Assembly: GCA_024400665.1 (NCBI GenBank)
Contig: JAKSML010000013.1
Coordinates: forward strand, 1 to 39,651
Direction of reading: 5' to 3'
DNA: 39,651 nt
Origin: Bacteroidales bacterium
GTDB lineage: Bacteria > Bacteroidota > Bacteroidia > Bacteroidales > P3
Each line of letters opens with the position of its first letter. The stretch's first letter is position 1. Below, piece after piece: positions 8,182 to 16,043 of the stretch. The translations under genes were made by a program, and so were the position numbers. The notes below the pieces were generated by a model. That model made no database searches. It worked only from the letters and a program-made list of their open reading frames with translations, and was not told the DNA's origin.

Positions 8182-9087
8182 TTATAAGGAAAAAAGCTGA
8201 TAGGCGGAGGCTGTGGTGGTCTCGGCGACTTCGTCGAAGGTGATGCCGCGGAGGTCAGCAATCTTCTGGGCGATGAGAGGGATGTAGGCGCTCTCGTTTC
8301 GCTGGCCGCGATGGGGAACGGGCGAGAGATAGGGGCAGTCGGTCTCTAAGAGGATACTGTCGAGGGGTACCGCAGCGGCGACCTCGGCAAGGGTGGCGTT
8401 CTTGAAGGTGACCACGCCGCCCACTCCTATATGAAAGCCCATCTCCACAGCTTTGTGCGCCTCCTGCACACTACCGCCAAAGCAGTGCATGACACCGCTA
8501 TAGGTGCCGAAGTTGAGGTCGCGGAGCAGGCCGAAGAGCTCGTTGTAGGCTTTGCGCACATGAAGGCAGACGGGTAGCGAGAGTTCTCGCGCCCAGAGGA
8601 GCTGTTGTCTAAGCACCTCAAGCTGCTGAGGGAGAAAGGTCTTGTCCCAGTATAGGTCCAGCCCAATTTCGCCCACAGCCACCAGGTGGGACCTGGAGCC
8701 ATTTATTGGGGCAGGAGCCGTCGAGGTAGGACTTGGAGCCGTTAATGGGCAAGAGCCGCCAGGTAGGACCTGAAGCCATTTAGGGGTGGGCTGGGGCTGT
8801 TCGGAGCAGGTGCCGAAGAGCTTGTGACGCACAAGGGCGAGTTCTGCCTCATAGTCGGCCGTGACGGAGGTGGGATGCAGTCCCATCATCTGATGGCAAT
8901 ATTGCGGATAAGCGGCGGCAAGATGCTCTTGCGCGGCAAGGCTGGCACTATCGATGGCAGGAAGGATGAGCGTGGTGACACCCGCCTCCACAGCACGCTG
9001 GATGGCGGCATCGCGGTCGGCATCGAAAGCGGCATCGTAGAGATGGCAGTGTGTATCAACCAAATGGGGGTGTTTATTTGTATCCAT
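8182..9087 (-). CDS. tatD: TatD-family metal-dependent hydrolase (with repeat-encoded insert)
   Basis: A 301-residue TIM-barrel amidohydrolase of the TatD family, members of which act as metal-dependent 3'-5' exonucleases on damaged or single-stranded nucleic acid. Metal-binding positions are present: VDTHCH near residue 12, the glutamate of GEIGLDLYW, the histidines of CLHVRKAYNE and MHCFGG, and the aspartate of ETDCPYLSP. The family is usually about 255-265 residues. Here an extra 35-40 residues lie between RHKLFG and VAVGEIG; they are Pro/Gly/Ser-rich and encoded by three tandem copies of the 36-bp dispersed repeat (8682-8790). The insert precedes the GEIGLD strand, a surface loop in the fold, so the enzyme may still be active. 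The DUF2520 gene lies upstream on the same strand, with another repeat unit in the gap. Confidence 0.92.
   Translation of the reverse strand: MDTNKHPHLVDTHCHLYDAAFDADRDAAIQRAVEAGVTTLILPAIDSASLAAQEHLAAAYPQYCHQMMGLHPTSVTADYEAELALVRHKLFGTCSEQPQPTPKWLQVLPGGSCPLTAPSPTSTAPAPINGSRSHLVAVGEIGLDLYWDKTFLPQQLEVLRQQLLWARELSLPVCLHVRKAYNELFGLLRDLNFGTYSGVMHCFGGSVQEAHKAVEMGFHIGVGGVVTFKNATLAEVAAAVPLDSILLETDCPYLSPVPHRGQRNESAYIPLIAQKIADLRGITFDEVAETTTASAYQLFSL
8682..8790 (-). repeat. Three tandem 36-bp palindromic units inside tatD
   Basis: Three degenerate copies of the unit (reverse of GGCTCCCGCCCATTAATG plus GCTCCAGGTCCCACCTGG) at about 8682-8719, 8724-8757 and 8759-8790. They lie wholly within tatD and keep its frame open. 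Each copy is read in a different frame (NGSRSHL, LTAPSPTS and KWLQVLPG). In the third the consensus would give an in-frame TAA, but the sequence has changed to CCT-AAA-TGG. Confidence 0.85.
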
Positions 9088-9182
9088 GAATCATGTTCGA
9101 GAGACGAGACCTTGAATTAGTAATAGGGGGCGTGAAGAAACGGCCAGGAGGGCTTATTTTGACAAATGGGCGGTAGCCCACC

Positions 9183-9217
9183 GGCTCCCGCCCTGTATGG
9201 TTCCAGGTTCCACCTGG
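9183..9217 (+). repeat. 36-bp palindromic unit abutting a stop codon
   Basis: One near-complete unit (GGCTCCCGCCCTGTATGG then TTCCAGGTTCCACCTGG). It ends exactly at the base before the reverse-complement stop (TCA, 9218-9220) of the DUF2520 gene, in the gap before tatD. Confidence 0.85.
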
Positions 9218-9985
9218 TCAGAAATTCTTGGATTCGAGAATAATTCTCGTAAGATGGTTGTAGAGGTCTTGCAGCTCGGGTTCGCTGCTGAGGAGCTCGC
9301 GATGGGCATCGAGGGTATGGCTGTCGCCTCGGACAGCGGGGCCCGTCATCTGATAGCGCACATCGCCCCATTCGACTTTCTTAGCGGTGGTGAGGATGAG
9401 AGGATGGAGTATCTCGAAGGGGATATCGTGGTCGCGACAGAGCTTCTGTCCCACGGCATAGAGGGCGTTGGCGAAGTTGTTGACGAAGACAGAGGAGAGG
9501 TGGAGATACTGACGCTGTTCGAAAGTGGTGCGATAGACATGGGGGGAAATCATCCCCATAATCTCGGCAATAGCATCTTCGGTGAGAATATCGGAGCCTT
9601 CGACACAGAAGGGGAGTTCGGAATATTCAAGGGCGACATCACGCACAAAGGACTGCGGAGACCATACGACGCCATAGCAGCTGCTGCACGGCTTGAGCAC
9701 ATCCATGGGCGTTGCGCCCGAAGTGTGGAAGACCACGGTGCCTTCGAGGTTGAGGCTTTGAGCCACCTCGGGGAGCGCATTGTCGGTAACGGCTATGATG
9801 AAAAGGTTGGCAGTCTTACGAATGTTGTCGAAGGAGGTGATGGGTTCAGCCTCGACACGCGAAGCAAGGAGGCTGGCATGTTCGGCACTACGCGACCATA
9901 CCTGCTCAATCTTATGGCCACGATTGTACATGGCCAAAGCGAGGTGTGTGGCAACGTTGCCCGATCCGATGAATGATATTCTCAT
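9218..9985 (-). CDS. Rossmann-fold/DUF2520 dehydrogenase-like protein
   Basis: A 255-residue protein with an N-terminal Rossmann dinucleotide-binding motif (MRISFIGSGNVATHLALAM, residues 1-19), characteristic of the NADP-oxidoreductase/ProC-like fold. The C-terminal half is of the DUF2520 type (SSVFVNNFANALYAVGQKL near residue 165, PLILTTAKKV near 195, TGPAVRGDSHTLDAH near 215). Together these mark the widespread Rossmann-like/DUF2520 family, whose substrate is not established. It ends in TGA, immediately followed by a 36-bp repeat unit. The same strand and short spacing suggest cotranscription with tatD. The family assignment is firm; the reaction is unknown. Confidence 0.85.
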   Translation of the reverse strand: MRISFIGSGNVATHLALAMYNRGHKIEQVWSRSAEHASLLASRVEAEPITSFDNIRKTANLFIIAVTDNALPEVAQSLNLEGTVVFHTSGATPMDVLKPCSSCYGVVWSPQSFVRDVALEYSELPFCVEGSDILTEDAIAEIMGMISPHVYRTTFEQRQYLHLSSVFVNNFANALYAVGQKLCRDHDIPFEILHPLILTTAKKVEWGDVRYQMTGPAVRGDSHTLDAHRELLSSEPELQDLYNHLTRIILESKNF

Positions 9986-10108
9986 TGTTGATTCTGTGAA
10001 GTTTAAGTGGCCAGATAAAGACTGGCACCAGTTGTTAAGATTAGTGTAGATGGCACCAGTTTGAAAGCTGATGCACAGTAGTTTTCAGCAGTTTGAATCG
10101 GAGGGCGA

Positions 10109-10330
10109 TCAATACTCGTCCTCTTGGAAGAAGAAATCTTCTTTGGTGGGATAATCGGGCCAGAGATCCTCGATGCTGTCGTAAGGATCGCCTTCGTCCT
10201 CGATTTCCATGAGGTTTTCGATAACCTCCATAGGAGCACCTGTGCGCTGTGCGTAATCAATTAATTCATCTTTGGTGGCGGGCCAGGGTGCATCTTCTAA
10301 CTTAGTTGCCAATTCAAGTGTCCAATACAT
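10109..10330 (-). CDS. Small acidic DUF2795 protein
   Basis: A 73-residue acidic protein (MYWTLELATKLEDAPWPATK start). The family is common and of near-constant length in Bacteroidota: an N-terminal WTLELA..LEDAPWPATKDELIDYA segment predicted helical, then an EVIENLMEIEDEGD/Y stretch and an acidic tail ending QEDEY. No function is established. It stands about 120 bp from the DUF2520 gene, with its own TAnnTTTG box 91 bp upstream of the start. Confidence 0.85.
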   Translation of the reverse strand: MYWTLELATKLEDAPWPATKDELIDYAQRTGAPMEVIENLMEIEDEGDPYDSIEDLWPDYPTKEDFFFQEDEY

Positions 10331-10420
10331 ATTACTTTACTACATTTAAATTATTCTCTATATTGCCAAGCGTCAAATAATCAATCTATTATGACTATAT
10401 GAACGCTTGCTTTGAAAATG

Positions 10421-10428
10421 CAAAAGTA
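10421..10428 (-). promoter_or_regulatory. TAnnTTTG promoter box for the DUF2795 gene
   Basis: Read on the minus strand this is TACTTTTG followed by C, a match to the Bacteroidota -7 box. It lies in a T-rich stretch 91 bp upstream of the DUF2795 start. Confidence 0.6.
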
Positions 10429-10532
10429 CGTTTTTTTTTTAATATGACAAGCTCTAAAATGTTAAATATTGTGACAAGGCAGGCAGAGCATATGTCTGAC
10501 AAAGCCTTTTACAGTGCTTTACGTCCGATTTT

Positions 10533-11078
10533 TCAGCCCAGCGTGACCAAATCTTCCTTGCCGCCTTGCAGCAGCACGATGTGGCGCGAGAGTACAAAAA
10601 GGTAGTCGGACAGCCTATTGACATAGGCCAAGAGCTGCGGCTCTACGGCAGCCTCGGTGCCAAGTTCGACCATCTGACGCTCGGCTCTACGGCAGACGGT
10701 GCGGGCCACATGGCCTTGGGCAGCAGCCAGCGTGCCGCCTGGCAGCACAAAGCTGTGCAGGGCTGGGAGCTGCGCCTGAAGGTTGTCGATATAGCCTTCC
10801 AGGGCGGTGACAGCCTCGGCAGGCAGTTGCGGCAAGTCGAACTCGACAGCGCACTCTGTGGCAAGGAGCGTCTGAATGGTGAAGAGATGCTGCTGGGCCT
10901 CTTTGAGGTGCGCATATTCGACAGCGTCATCGTGGCGAATCATCTCGGCCAGCAGGGCGATATGGGCGTTGAGTTCATCAACGGTGCCGTATGCCTCTAC
11001 ACGGATGTCGCATTTAGCCACTCTCGTTCCGCCCACCAACGAGGTGGTGCCAGCATCACCAGTTTTGGTATAAATCAT
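10533..11078 (-). CDS. Cob(I)alamin adenosyltransferase, PduO type
   Basis: A 181-residue protein of the PduO/MMAB family. The N-terminus carries the family's ATP-binding signature (MIYTKTGDAGTTSLVGGTRV, then VEAYGTVDELNA near residue 30). Further in come FVLPGGT..AA near 111 and ARTVCRRAERQ near 127, and the C-terminus has YVNRLSDYLFVLSR. These enzymes transfer the 5'-deoxyadenosyl group from ATP to cob(I)alamin to make adenosylcobalamin, the cofactor of methylmalonyl-CoA mutase used by Bacteroidales to make propionate. No B12 synthesis gene is adjacent, so it probably serves salvaged cobalamin. It lies downstream of the NifU-like gene, separated by an inverted repeat. Confidence 0.92.
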   Translation of the reverse strand: MIYTKTGDAGTTSLVGGTRVAKCDIRVEAYGTVDELNAHIALLAEMIRHDDAVEYAHLKEAQQHLFTIQTLLATECAVEFDLPQLPAEAVTALEGYIDNLQAQLPALHSFVLPGGTLAAAQGHVARTVCRRAERQMVELGTEAAVEPQLLAYVNRLSDYLFVLSRHIVLLQGGKEDLVTLG

Positions 11079-11132
11079 ATTAATCGAATGAATGAATAAA
11101 TAAAAAATATAAAGTGGGCTGCCTCGTCATTG

Positions 11133-11182
11133 GTGAACTGTGATCTGAGGGCGGTTGCCGCCAGCTTATATTGGCAGTTCAC
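11133..11182 (-). terminator. Inverted repeat between NifU-like and adenosyltransferase genes
   Basis: GTGAACTG (11133-11140) pairs with CAGTTCAC (11175-11182), enclosing a smaller GGCGG/CCGCC hairpin. It lies just past the NifU-like stop and could act as terminator or attenuator. The T-run on the minus strand is weak. Confidence 0.45.
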
Positions 11183-11186
11183 TGGT

Positions 11187-11432
11187 TCAGACACGCTCGA
11201 CCGACTTCACCTCGGGGATGGCGCGCTTGACAGCGGTCTCGATGCCCTGCTTGAGGGTCTGCAAAGCGTGAGGGCAGCTGCCACAATGGCCTTTGAGGCG
11301 CACCATGACGACGCCTTCGTTGGTCATATCGACATATTCGACATCACCGCCGTCCTGCTGAAGATAAGGGCGAATCTGCTCAAGGGCATTCTTTACGCGT
11401 GCTTCGATGATGGGTTTCTCTTGATCTGTCAT
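11187..11432 (-). CDS. NifU-like C-terminal-domain iron-sulfur protein
   Basis: An 81-residue stand-alone NifU C-terminal domain (Nfu). It has the family core: VKNALEQIRPYLQQDGGDVE at residues 13-32, VVMVRLKGHCGSCP with the CxxC pair that holds a transient [4Fe-4S] cluster, and a C-terminal PEVKSVERV. Nfu proteins carry assembled clusters to apoproteins in the cytoplasm. The gene lies 70 bp downstream of mrp, another cluster-carrier family, and on the same strand, which supports a joint role in Fe-S delivery. It ends in TGA. Confidence 0.92.
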   Translation of the reverse strand: MTDQEKPIIEARVKNALEQIRPYLQQDGGDVEYVDMTNEGVVMVRLKGHCGSCPHALQTLKQGIETAVKRAIPEVKSVERV

Positions 11433-11451
11433 ATTCTTTGAGGATTAAAGA

Positions 11452-11496
11452 TGGATAATGGACAACCTGGCAAAAGCCGCAATCGCCCATTATCCA
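11452..11496 (-). other. Inverted repeat between mrp and the NifU-like gene
   Basis: TGGATAATGG (11452-11461) is the exact reverse complement of CCATTATCCA (11487-11496). The hairpin sits directly after mrp and before the NifU-like start. It could be an attenuator or mRNA-processing site, or a degenerate member of the AT-rich repeats seen at other stop codons here. Confidence 0.45.
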
Positions 11497-11504
11497 CGAT
11501 GTTA

Positions 11505-12566
11505 CTATTTTAACTTGCAAATTTCTCTGATGGTGTTCTCTGCCACCTGCATGAAGGCACTGCTCTCCGAAGTCTCCACATCTGACCACAGCGAGATGGG
11601 ACGGCCATTATCGCCACTCTCGGCGATGCTCTGCACGAGAGGTATCTCGCCCAACAGCGGCACATTCATCTCTTCGGCAAGACGCTTGCAGCCTTCTTTG
11701 CCGAAGATGTAGTACTTATTGTCGGGAAGCTCGGCAGGGGTGAAATAGGCCATATTCTCCACAAAGCCCAGCACAGGAATATTGAGGTTGGGATTGCGGA
11801 AGAGCTCCACGCCACGCACCACGTCGGCGAGGGCTACCTGCTGCGGGGTGCTGACGATGATGGCACCCGTGACGGGAAGCGTCTGAGCGAGGGTGAGCTG
11901 CACGTCGCCCGTTCCCGGAGGCATATCCACGACAAGATAGTCAATCTCGCCCCACCAAGTCTCGGTGGCTAACTGCTTGAGAGCATTAGAGGCCATGGGA
12001 CCGCGCCATGCAAGAGCCTTGTCGGGATCGACGAGGAAGCCGATGGACATCAGCTTGATGCCGTAGCGCTCGATGGGCTGCATGTAGGTCTTGCCGTCGT
12101 GCTGCTCGCCATAGACATCTTCTTGACTGACATTGAACATGATGGGGATGGAGGGACCGTAGATGTCGGCATCGATGAGACCAACGGAAGCGCCCGTCTT
12201 GGCCAAAGAGACAGCCAAGTTGACTGCCACGGTGCTCTTGCCCACACCGCCTTTGCCAGAGGCAACGACGATGACGTTCTTCACGCCAGGCATAAGGTCG
12301 TGGGGGTCGGGTGCCTCGACCTTGCGAGAGGTGAGGTTGATGCAGACCTCGGCTTCACGATCAACATATTCGTGGATAGCGTTGGTGCAGTCGTCGCTCA
12401 TGCGTTTTTTCATAGGACATGCGGGGGTGGTGAGAACCAGGTCGAAAGAGACCTTCTTGCCGTCGATGGCGATGTTCTCGATCATACCCAGCTCTATGAG
12501 GCTGCGACCCAAGTCGGGGTCGTTGACATGGCTCAAAGCCATTTCTATCATTGTGGTAGTGATCAT
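11505..12566 (-). CDS. mrp: Mrp/NBP35-family iron-sulfur carrier ATPase
   Basis: A 353-residue protein. Residues 1-85 form a MIP18/DUF59 domain (HVNDPDLGRSLIELGMIENI, with TTPACPMK). The rest is the ParA/MinD-like Mrp ATPase: a deviant Walker A, VIVVASGKGGVGKSTVAVNL, near residue 100; DADIYGPSIP; YLVVDMPPGTGDVQLTLAQ; and ENMAYFTPAELPDNKYYIFG. In known members this ATPase loads or transfers [4Fe-4S] clusters. The paired NifU-like gene immediately downstream fits that role. The product is cytoplasmic. The TlpA-like gene begins upstream with a 48-bp gap, so the cluster from CtpA down to the adenosyltransferase could be one operon. Confidence 0.93.
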   Translation of the reverse strand: MITTTMIEMALSHVNDPDLGRSLIELGMIENIAIDGKKVSFDLVLTTPACPMKKRMSDDCTNAIHEYVDREAEVCINLTSRKVEAPDPHDLMPGVKNVIVVASGKGGVGKSTVAVNLAVSLAKTGASVGLIDADIYGPSIPIMFNVSQEDVYGEQHDGKTYMQPIERYGIKLMSIGFLVDPDKALAWRGPMASNALKQLATETWWGEIDYLVVDMPPGTGDVQLTLAQTLPVTGAIIVSTPQQVALADVVRGVELFRNPNLNIPVLGFVENMAYFTPAELPDNKYYIFGKEGCKRLAEEMNVPLLGEIPLVQSIAESGDNGRPISLWSDVETSESSAFMQVAENTIREICKLK

Positions 12567-12614
12567 AGCGATATTATTTAGATATATGCGAGCAGAGTCT
12601 CTGCTCTTGATTAT

Positions 12615-13655
12615 TTACTTTCCGAATATTTCTTCTAACTTCTTCTCCAGCTCAGCGCCACGGAGGTTGCGGGCAATAATCTTGCCGTCACGGTCGATAA
12701 GGATGGTGTTGGGCACAGAGGATACTCCGTAGGTTTTGCCGCCCGTGGAGGTCCAGCCTTGAAGGTCGCTCACATGATTCGGCCACACGAGGCCGTCGGC
12801 CTTGATAGCCTTCACCCAGGCTTCGCGGGTATTGTCGAGCGAGACGCTGAAAATCTCGAAACCCTTGTCGTGGAAGCGATGGTACAGTTTCACCACATTG
12901 GGGTTCTCACGACGGCAGGGGCTGCACCAGGAAGCCCAGAAATCAAGCAGCACCACATTGCCTTTCAGGTCGGAGAGCTTGCGCACGTTGCCCTCGGGGT
13001 CCTTCATGGCAATATCGGGAGCCTCCATGCCGGGGAGGAGTACATTGCGGAGACGGTCTTGCAGCTGCTTAACCAGAAAATGGTTGGGATACTCCTTCTG
13101 CAAGGCATCACGAATCTCCACATAGAGCGGAGCATGGTTCTCGAAATCCTGCTCAAACACGGTGACCAAGAAGGCACTCATGAGCACATCCTTGTTGTCG
13201 CGCAGCAGCTTCTCAAGCTGATAGGGCAGCATTGCCTGCATCGTCTGGTTCACCGCACCTAACAGCAGATCGTTGAACTGACGATAAAGATCCACGTTTT
13301 TGGAGCCCTTGCAAGCGGTTATCTTGAACATCTTCTGCTCTTCGAGATAGACCATGTCGGCCGTCACTTTCTCCTTCGGGGCAAGCAGGAAATAGCCTGA
13401 GCTGACGTCACGCGAATCAGTATGAAGCACATACATGGTAGGCTCGGTGATATTCATTGCCACCTTGTACGACCCCGACTTGTCCAGCTTGAGCGTGTCA
13501 ACAGGACGGAGCTGATTGCCCACGACCTCGTCAAGGATTGCGTATGTGCCCTCGGGAAGTCCCGAGATGCTACCGCTCAAAGTACTCTTCTGCGCCGTCG
13601 CGCTCATGCTCCAGGCGAGCAGCGCAGTGATGATCATTATTGAAAAACGTTTCAT
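12615..13655 (-). CDS. TlpA-type thiol-disulfide oxidoreductase with DUF4369 domain
   Basis: A 346-residue exported protein. It has a signal peptide (MKRFSIMIITALLAWSMSATAQ), an N-terminal DUF4369-like beta domain (about 24-120), a helical linker, and from about residue 215 a thioredoxin fold of the TlpA/AhpC-TSA type. The active-site motif is WASWCSPCRRENP (CxxC), and the cis-Pro loop is SVPNTILID. Bacteroidetes have many such fusions; they reduce or isomerise disulfides of envelope proteins. The substrate is not apparent. The gene sits between the CtpA-type protease (45 bp upstream) and mrp (48 bp downstream), all on the same strand. Confidence 0.9.
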   Translation of the reverse strand: MKRFSIMIITALLAWSMSATAQKSTLSGSISGLPEGTYAILDEVVGNQLRPVDTLKLDKSGSYKVAMNITEPTMYVLHTDSRDVSSGYFLLAPKEKVTADMVYLEEQKMFKITACKGSKNVDLYRQFNDLLLGAVNQTMQAMLPYQLEKLLRDNKDVLMSAFLVTVFEQDFENHAPLYVEIRDALQKEYPNHFLVKQLQDRLRNVLLPGMEAPDIAMKDPEGNVRKLSDLKGNVVLLDFWASWCSPCRRENPNVVKLYHRFHDKGFEIFSVSLDNTREAWVKAIKADGLVWPNHVSDLQGWTSTGGKTYGVSSVPNTILIDRDGKIIARNLRGAELEKKLEEIFGK

Positions 13656-13700
13656 AGCGATGTCTAATTATTGTTTATATTCGTTGTTATTAATCGGTTG

Positions 13701-15326
13701 CTACTTGGCCACAGCATGGATGGCCTGCTTCAGCTCAGTGTCGTATGGCAGCACAATCCTGTAGTAGGCCTCGTCACCATACAGCGACATAGCTATCGCA
13801 GCTTTGAGACGGCTGCGCATCTCATTGCCGTAGCGACTGATGCAGCCTGCATGGCGCTTCACACCCTTCTTTTCGCCAAAGGCGTACAGACGCTGTGCCA
13901 TAGCCTCATCCACCGTGTAGCCCTTCACAAAAGCATCGGCTGTGGGATAGCGTTTCATCAGCTCAGGATAGTGGCTGACGACCTCGTTCATGGCCATCTC
14001 GTCAAAGACATTCTTGTTGAGGAGGCTGTTATAGTATATCAAGTTCGTGTCTTTCAGATAGGGAAGCACCACATCGGGCTGGATGCCGCCTCCGCCATAG
14101 ACCTTGCGGCCTTTCTTGGTGTAGAAGACCTGCGTGGTGTCGTCATACTCAGCCTTCATCACAGAGTCGGCCGATTCATAGTCCATCATCACACGGTTGA
14201 GGAAGTTCATATAGTAGTCGTCGCTGCCCTTTTCGTAAGGACGCTGGATGCAGCGCCCTGAAGGCGAATAGTATCGTGCCACGGTGAGGCGGATGGAGGA
14301 GCCGTCGGTGATGCCGAACTGCTGCTGCACCAAGCCTTTGCCAAAGCTGCGGCGACCTACGATAGTGCCACGGTCGTTATCCTGCAAAGCACCAGCCACA
14401 ACCTCGCTGCCGCTGGCGGAGAAGGCATTCATCAGCACCGTCAGCCTGCCCTCTTCAAAGAGGCCGCCCGACGAGGCATTGACCTTTTCGCGACGATAGT
14501 GCTGCCCCTGTGTATAGACGATGAGGTCGCCCTTGGGCAGCAGCTCGTCAGCCACCTCTATGGCAGCCTCCAACGAGCCGCCAGGATTGTTGCGCAAGTC
14601 CAGCACCAGATGCTCCATGCCTTCGTGGTTCAGCTGCACCAAGGCCGAATGAAACTCCTGTCCCGTGGTGCCGGAGAAGTGGGCGATATAGATGTAGCCT
14701 GTGGTCTTGTCCAGCATCGTAGCCACAGAGATAGAATGCTGCGGGATGACGTTGCGACGAAGCTTGACGTACTGTATCTTCCTTGAGCTGCCGCGAAGGA
14801 TGCCCAGCGTGACAACACTGTTGCGCGGTCCGCGAATGAGGTTCACCACCTGCGAGATATCGCTTATGCCATGACCCGACACCCATGTGGTATCGACCTT
14901 CAAGATGCGGTCGCCCGGCTGTATGCCGGCAGCAGCCGCAGGACTGTGAGGCGTGATATACGAGGCAAAGACCGTGTCGCTGTGCTGATGCAGCAGGATG
15001 CCCACGCCGTCGAAATGGCCGCCCATCATCTCATCGTTCGACTTTGTCTCTTTGGCCGACATATAGCCGCTGTGGGGGTCGAGCGACGAGAGCATAGCAT
15101 TTATCATCCGCTCCGAGACGGAGTCGTAATCCACCTTATCGACGTATGCCCTATCTACCAGATCCAAAATCTGACTCACCAACAGACTCGCGCGATTGCC
15201 CTGCACCTGGACAATGCGGTTAGGTCTCAGCTTAGGACCGAACATCAGTCCCACAAGCAGACCCATCAGCACCCCAAGCAGCACGATGCCGAGCGAATAT
15301 GTTGTTTTTTTATTGTTTTCTGCCAT
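13701..15326 (-). CDS. S41-family C-terminal processing peptidase (CtpA type)
   Basis: A 541-residue envelope protease. It has an N-terminal membrane anchor (TYSLGIVLLGVLMGLLVGLMFG) and a helical region with AMLSSLDPHSGYMS. A PDZ domain spans about 85-175 (GVGILLHQHSDTVFASYITP, GIQPGDRIL). The S41 catalytic domain follows: LDLRNNPGGSL, NAFSASGSEVVAGALQDNDR with the catalytic Ser in SASGSE, and RRSFGKGLVQQQ with the catalytic Lys. The family cleaves hydrophobic C-termini of envelope proteins in the periplasm. A C-terminal extension of about 150 residues follows, as in other Bacteroidetes members. It heads a same-strand run with the TlpA-like gene and mrp. Confidence 0.92.
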   Translation of the reverse strand: MAENNKKTTYSLGIVLLGVLMGLLVGLMFGPKLRPNRIVQVQGNRASLLVSQILDLVDRAYVDKVDYDSVSERMINAMLSSLDPHSGYMSAKETKSNDEMMGGHFDGVGILLHQHSDTVFASYITPHSPAAAAGIQPGDRILKVDTTWVSGHGISDISQVVNLIRGPRNSVVTLGILRGSSRKIQYVKLRRNVIPQHSISVATMLDKTTGYIYIAHFSGTTGQEFHSALVQLNHEGMEHLVLDLRNNPGGSLEAAIEVADELLPKGDLIVYTQGQHYRREKVNASSGGLFEEGRLTVLMNAFSASGSEVVAGALQDNDRGTIVGRRSFGKGLVQQQFGITDGSSIRLTVARYYSPSGRCIQRPYEKGSDDYYMNFLNRVMMDYESADSVMKAEYDDTTQVFYTKKGRKVYGGGGIQPDVVLPYLKDTNLIYYNSLLNKNVFDEMAMNEVVSHYPELMKRYPTADAFVKGYTVDEAMAQRLYAFGEKKGVKRHAGCISRYGNEMRSRLKAAIAMSLYGDEAYYRIVLPYDTELKQAIHAVAK

Positions 15327-15370
15327 ATTAATAATAATAACGGCAATGATTATTTTTTATTGTATTCACA

Positions 15371-15472
15371 ATAATGAATAATGGCTACCGCATTACTCAT
15401 TATTAATTATTCATTACTCAAACGGCAACCGCCCACTCATTATTCATTATTAATTATTCATTACTCAACCGG
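15371..15472. repeat. AT-rich repeat with two near-identical halves
   Basis: CATTACTCATTATTAATT and ATTCATTACTCAAACGGC are repeated at once as CATTATTAATTATTCATT plus ACTCAACCGG. On the minus strand the repeat starts with the last codons and stop of the Nudix gene (AGT-AAT-GAA-TAA). Similar AT-rich repeats start at other stop codons in the window. Confidence 0.65.
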
Positions 15473-15888
15473 TCCAAGGCAACCCGCACTATCTCTTGAT
15501 GGTCGAATGCCAGCTGCGGCAGCTCGTCCAGAGCAAACCAGCATGCCTCGGCGGCATCGTCGCTGCCCTTCACCTCGGCCATGGGCACCACGGCAAGGAA
15601 GGCCACCGTGATGGTGCGGCCACGGGGGTCACGATCCACGGCGCTGAAGCTCCTCAGCTCCTCGAAACGTTCGGCTGTCTCAAGCCCCGTCTCCTCCTTC
15701 AGCTCTCGGCGGGCGCACTCTTCGAGAGTCTCGTCCATCTCCATGAAGCCGCCCGGCAGCGCCCAGCAGCCTTTGAAAGGCTCGCCCGCGCGACGTACCA
15801 ACAGCAGCCTGCGACAGCCCTGAGCATCCTCGCTCACAATCACACAATCGGCCGTAACAGCAGGTCGAGGATAATCGTATGTGTACAT
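15454..15888 (-). CDS. Nudix hydrolase
   Basis: A 144-residue protein with a complete Nudix box (GGFMEMDETLEECARRELKEE followed by TGLE, about residues 46-70), matching GX5EX7REUXEEXGU. Nudix enzymes hydrolyse nucleoside diphosphates linked to another moiety. The start MYTYDYPRPAVTADCVI resembles Nudix members acting on sugar-nucleotide or NAD-type compounds, and the substrate cannot be set from sequence. The last codons (LSNE) and the stop fall in an AT-rich repeat. Upstream lie repeat units and then crcB on the same strand. Confidence 0.9.
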   Translation of the reverse strand: MYTYDYPRPAVTADCVIVSEDAQGCRRLLLVRRAGEPFKGCWALPGGFMEMDETLEECARRELKEETGLETAERFEELRSFSAVDRDPRGRTITVAFLAVVPMAEVKGSDDAAEACWFALDELPQLAFDHQEIVRVALDRLSNE

Positions 15889-15924
15889 TATATATCTATT
15901 GTTGAATGTTAAGTGTTAAATCAA

Positions 15925-16043
15925 GGCTCCCGCCCCAATTAGACCAATCCGCCCAATTAGACCAATCCGCCCATTAATGGCTCCAGGTCCCACCTGGCCT
16001 ACCTGATGGCTCCCGCCCATTAACGGCTCCAGGTCCTACCTGG
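15925..16043 (+). repeat. Array of 36-bp palindromic units reaching into crcB
   Basis: A complete unit at 16008-16043 (GGCTCCCGCCCATTAACG then GCTCCAGGTCCTACCTGG), a half unit at 15970-15996, and two CCAATTAGACCAATCCGCC spacers from 15925. The complete unit overlaps the last codons and the TAG stop of crcB (16036-16038). Confidence 0.85.

Noticed and set aside
7860-8261. Conserved minus-strand frame in the ~210-bp element (also at 20291-20497)
   Set aside because: The shared peptide (LGTIITFA and on) is preserved as DNA, but the differences between copies are mostly non-synonymous and the frame breaks in copy C, so it is not a small protein.
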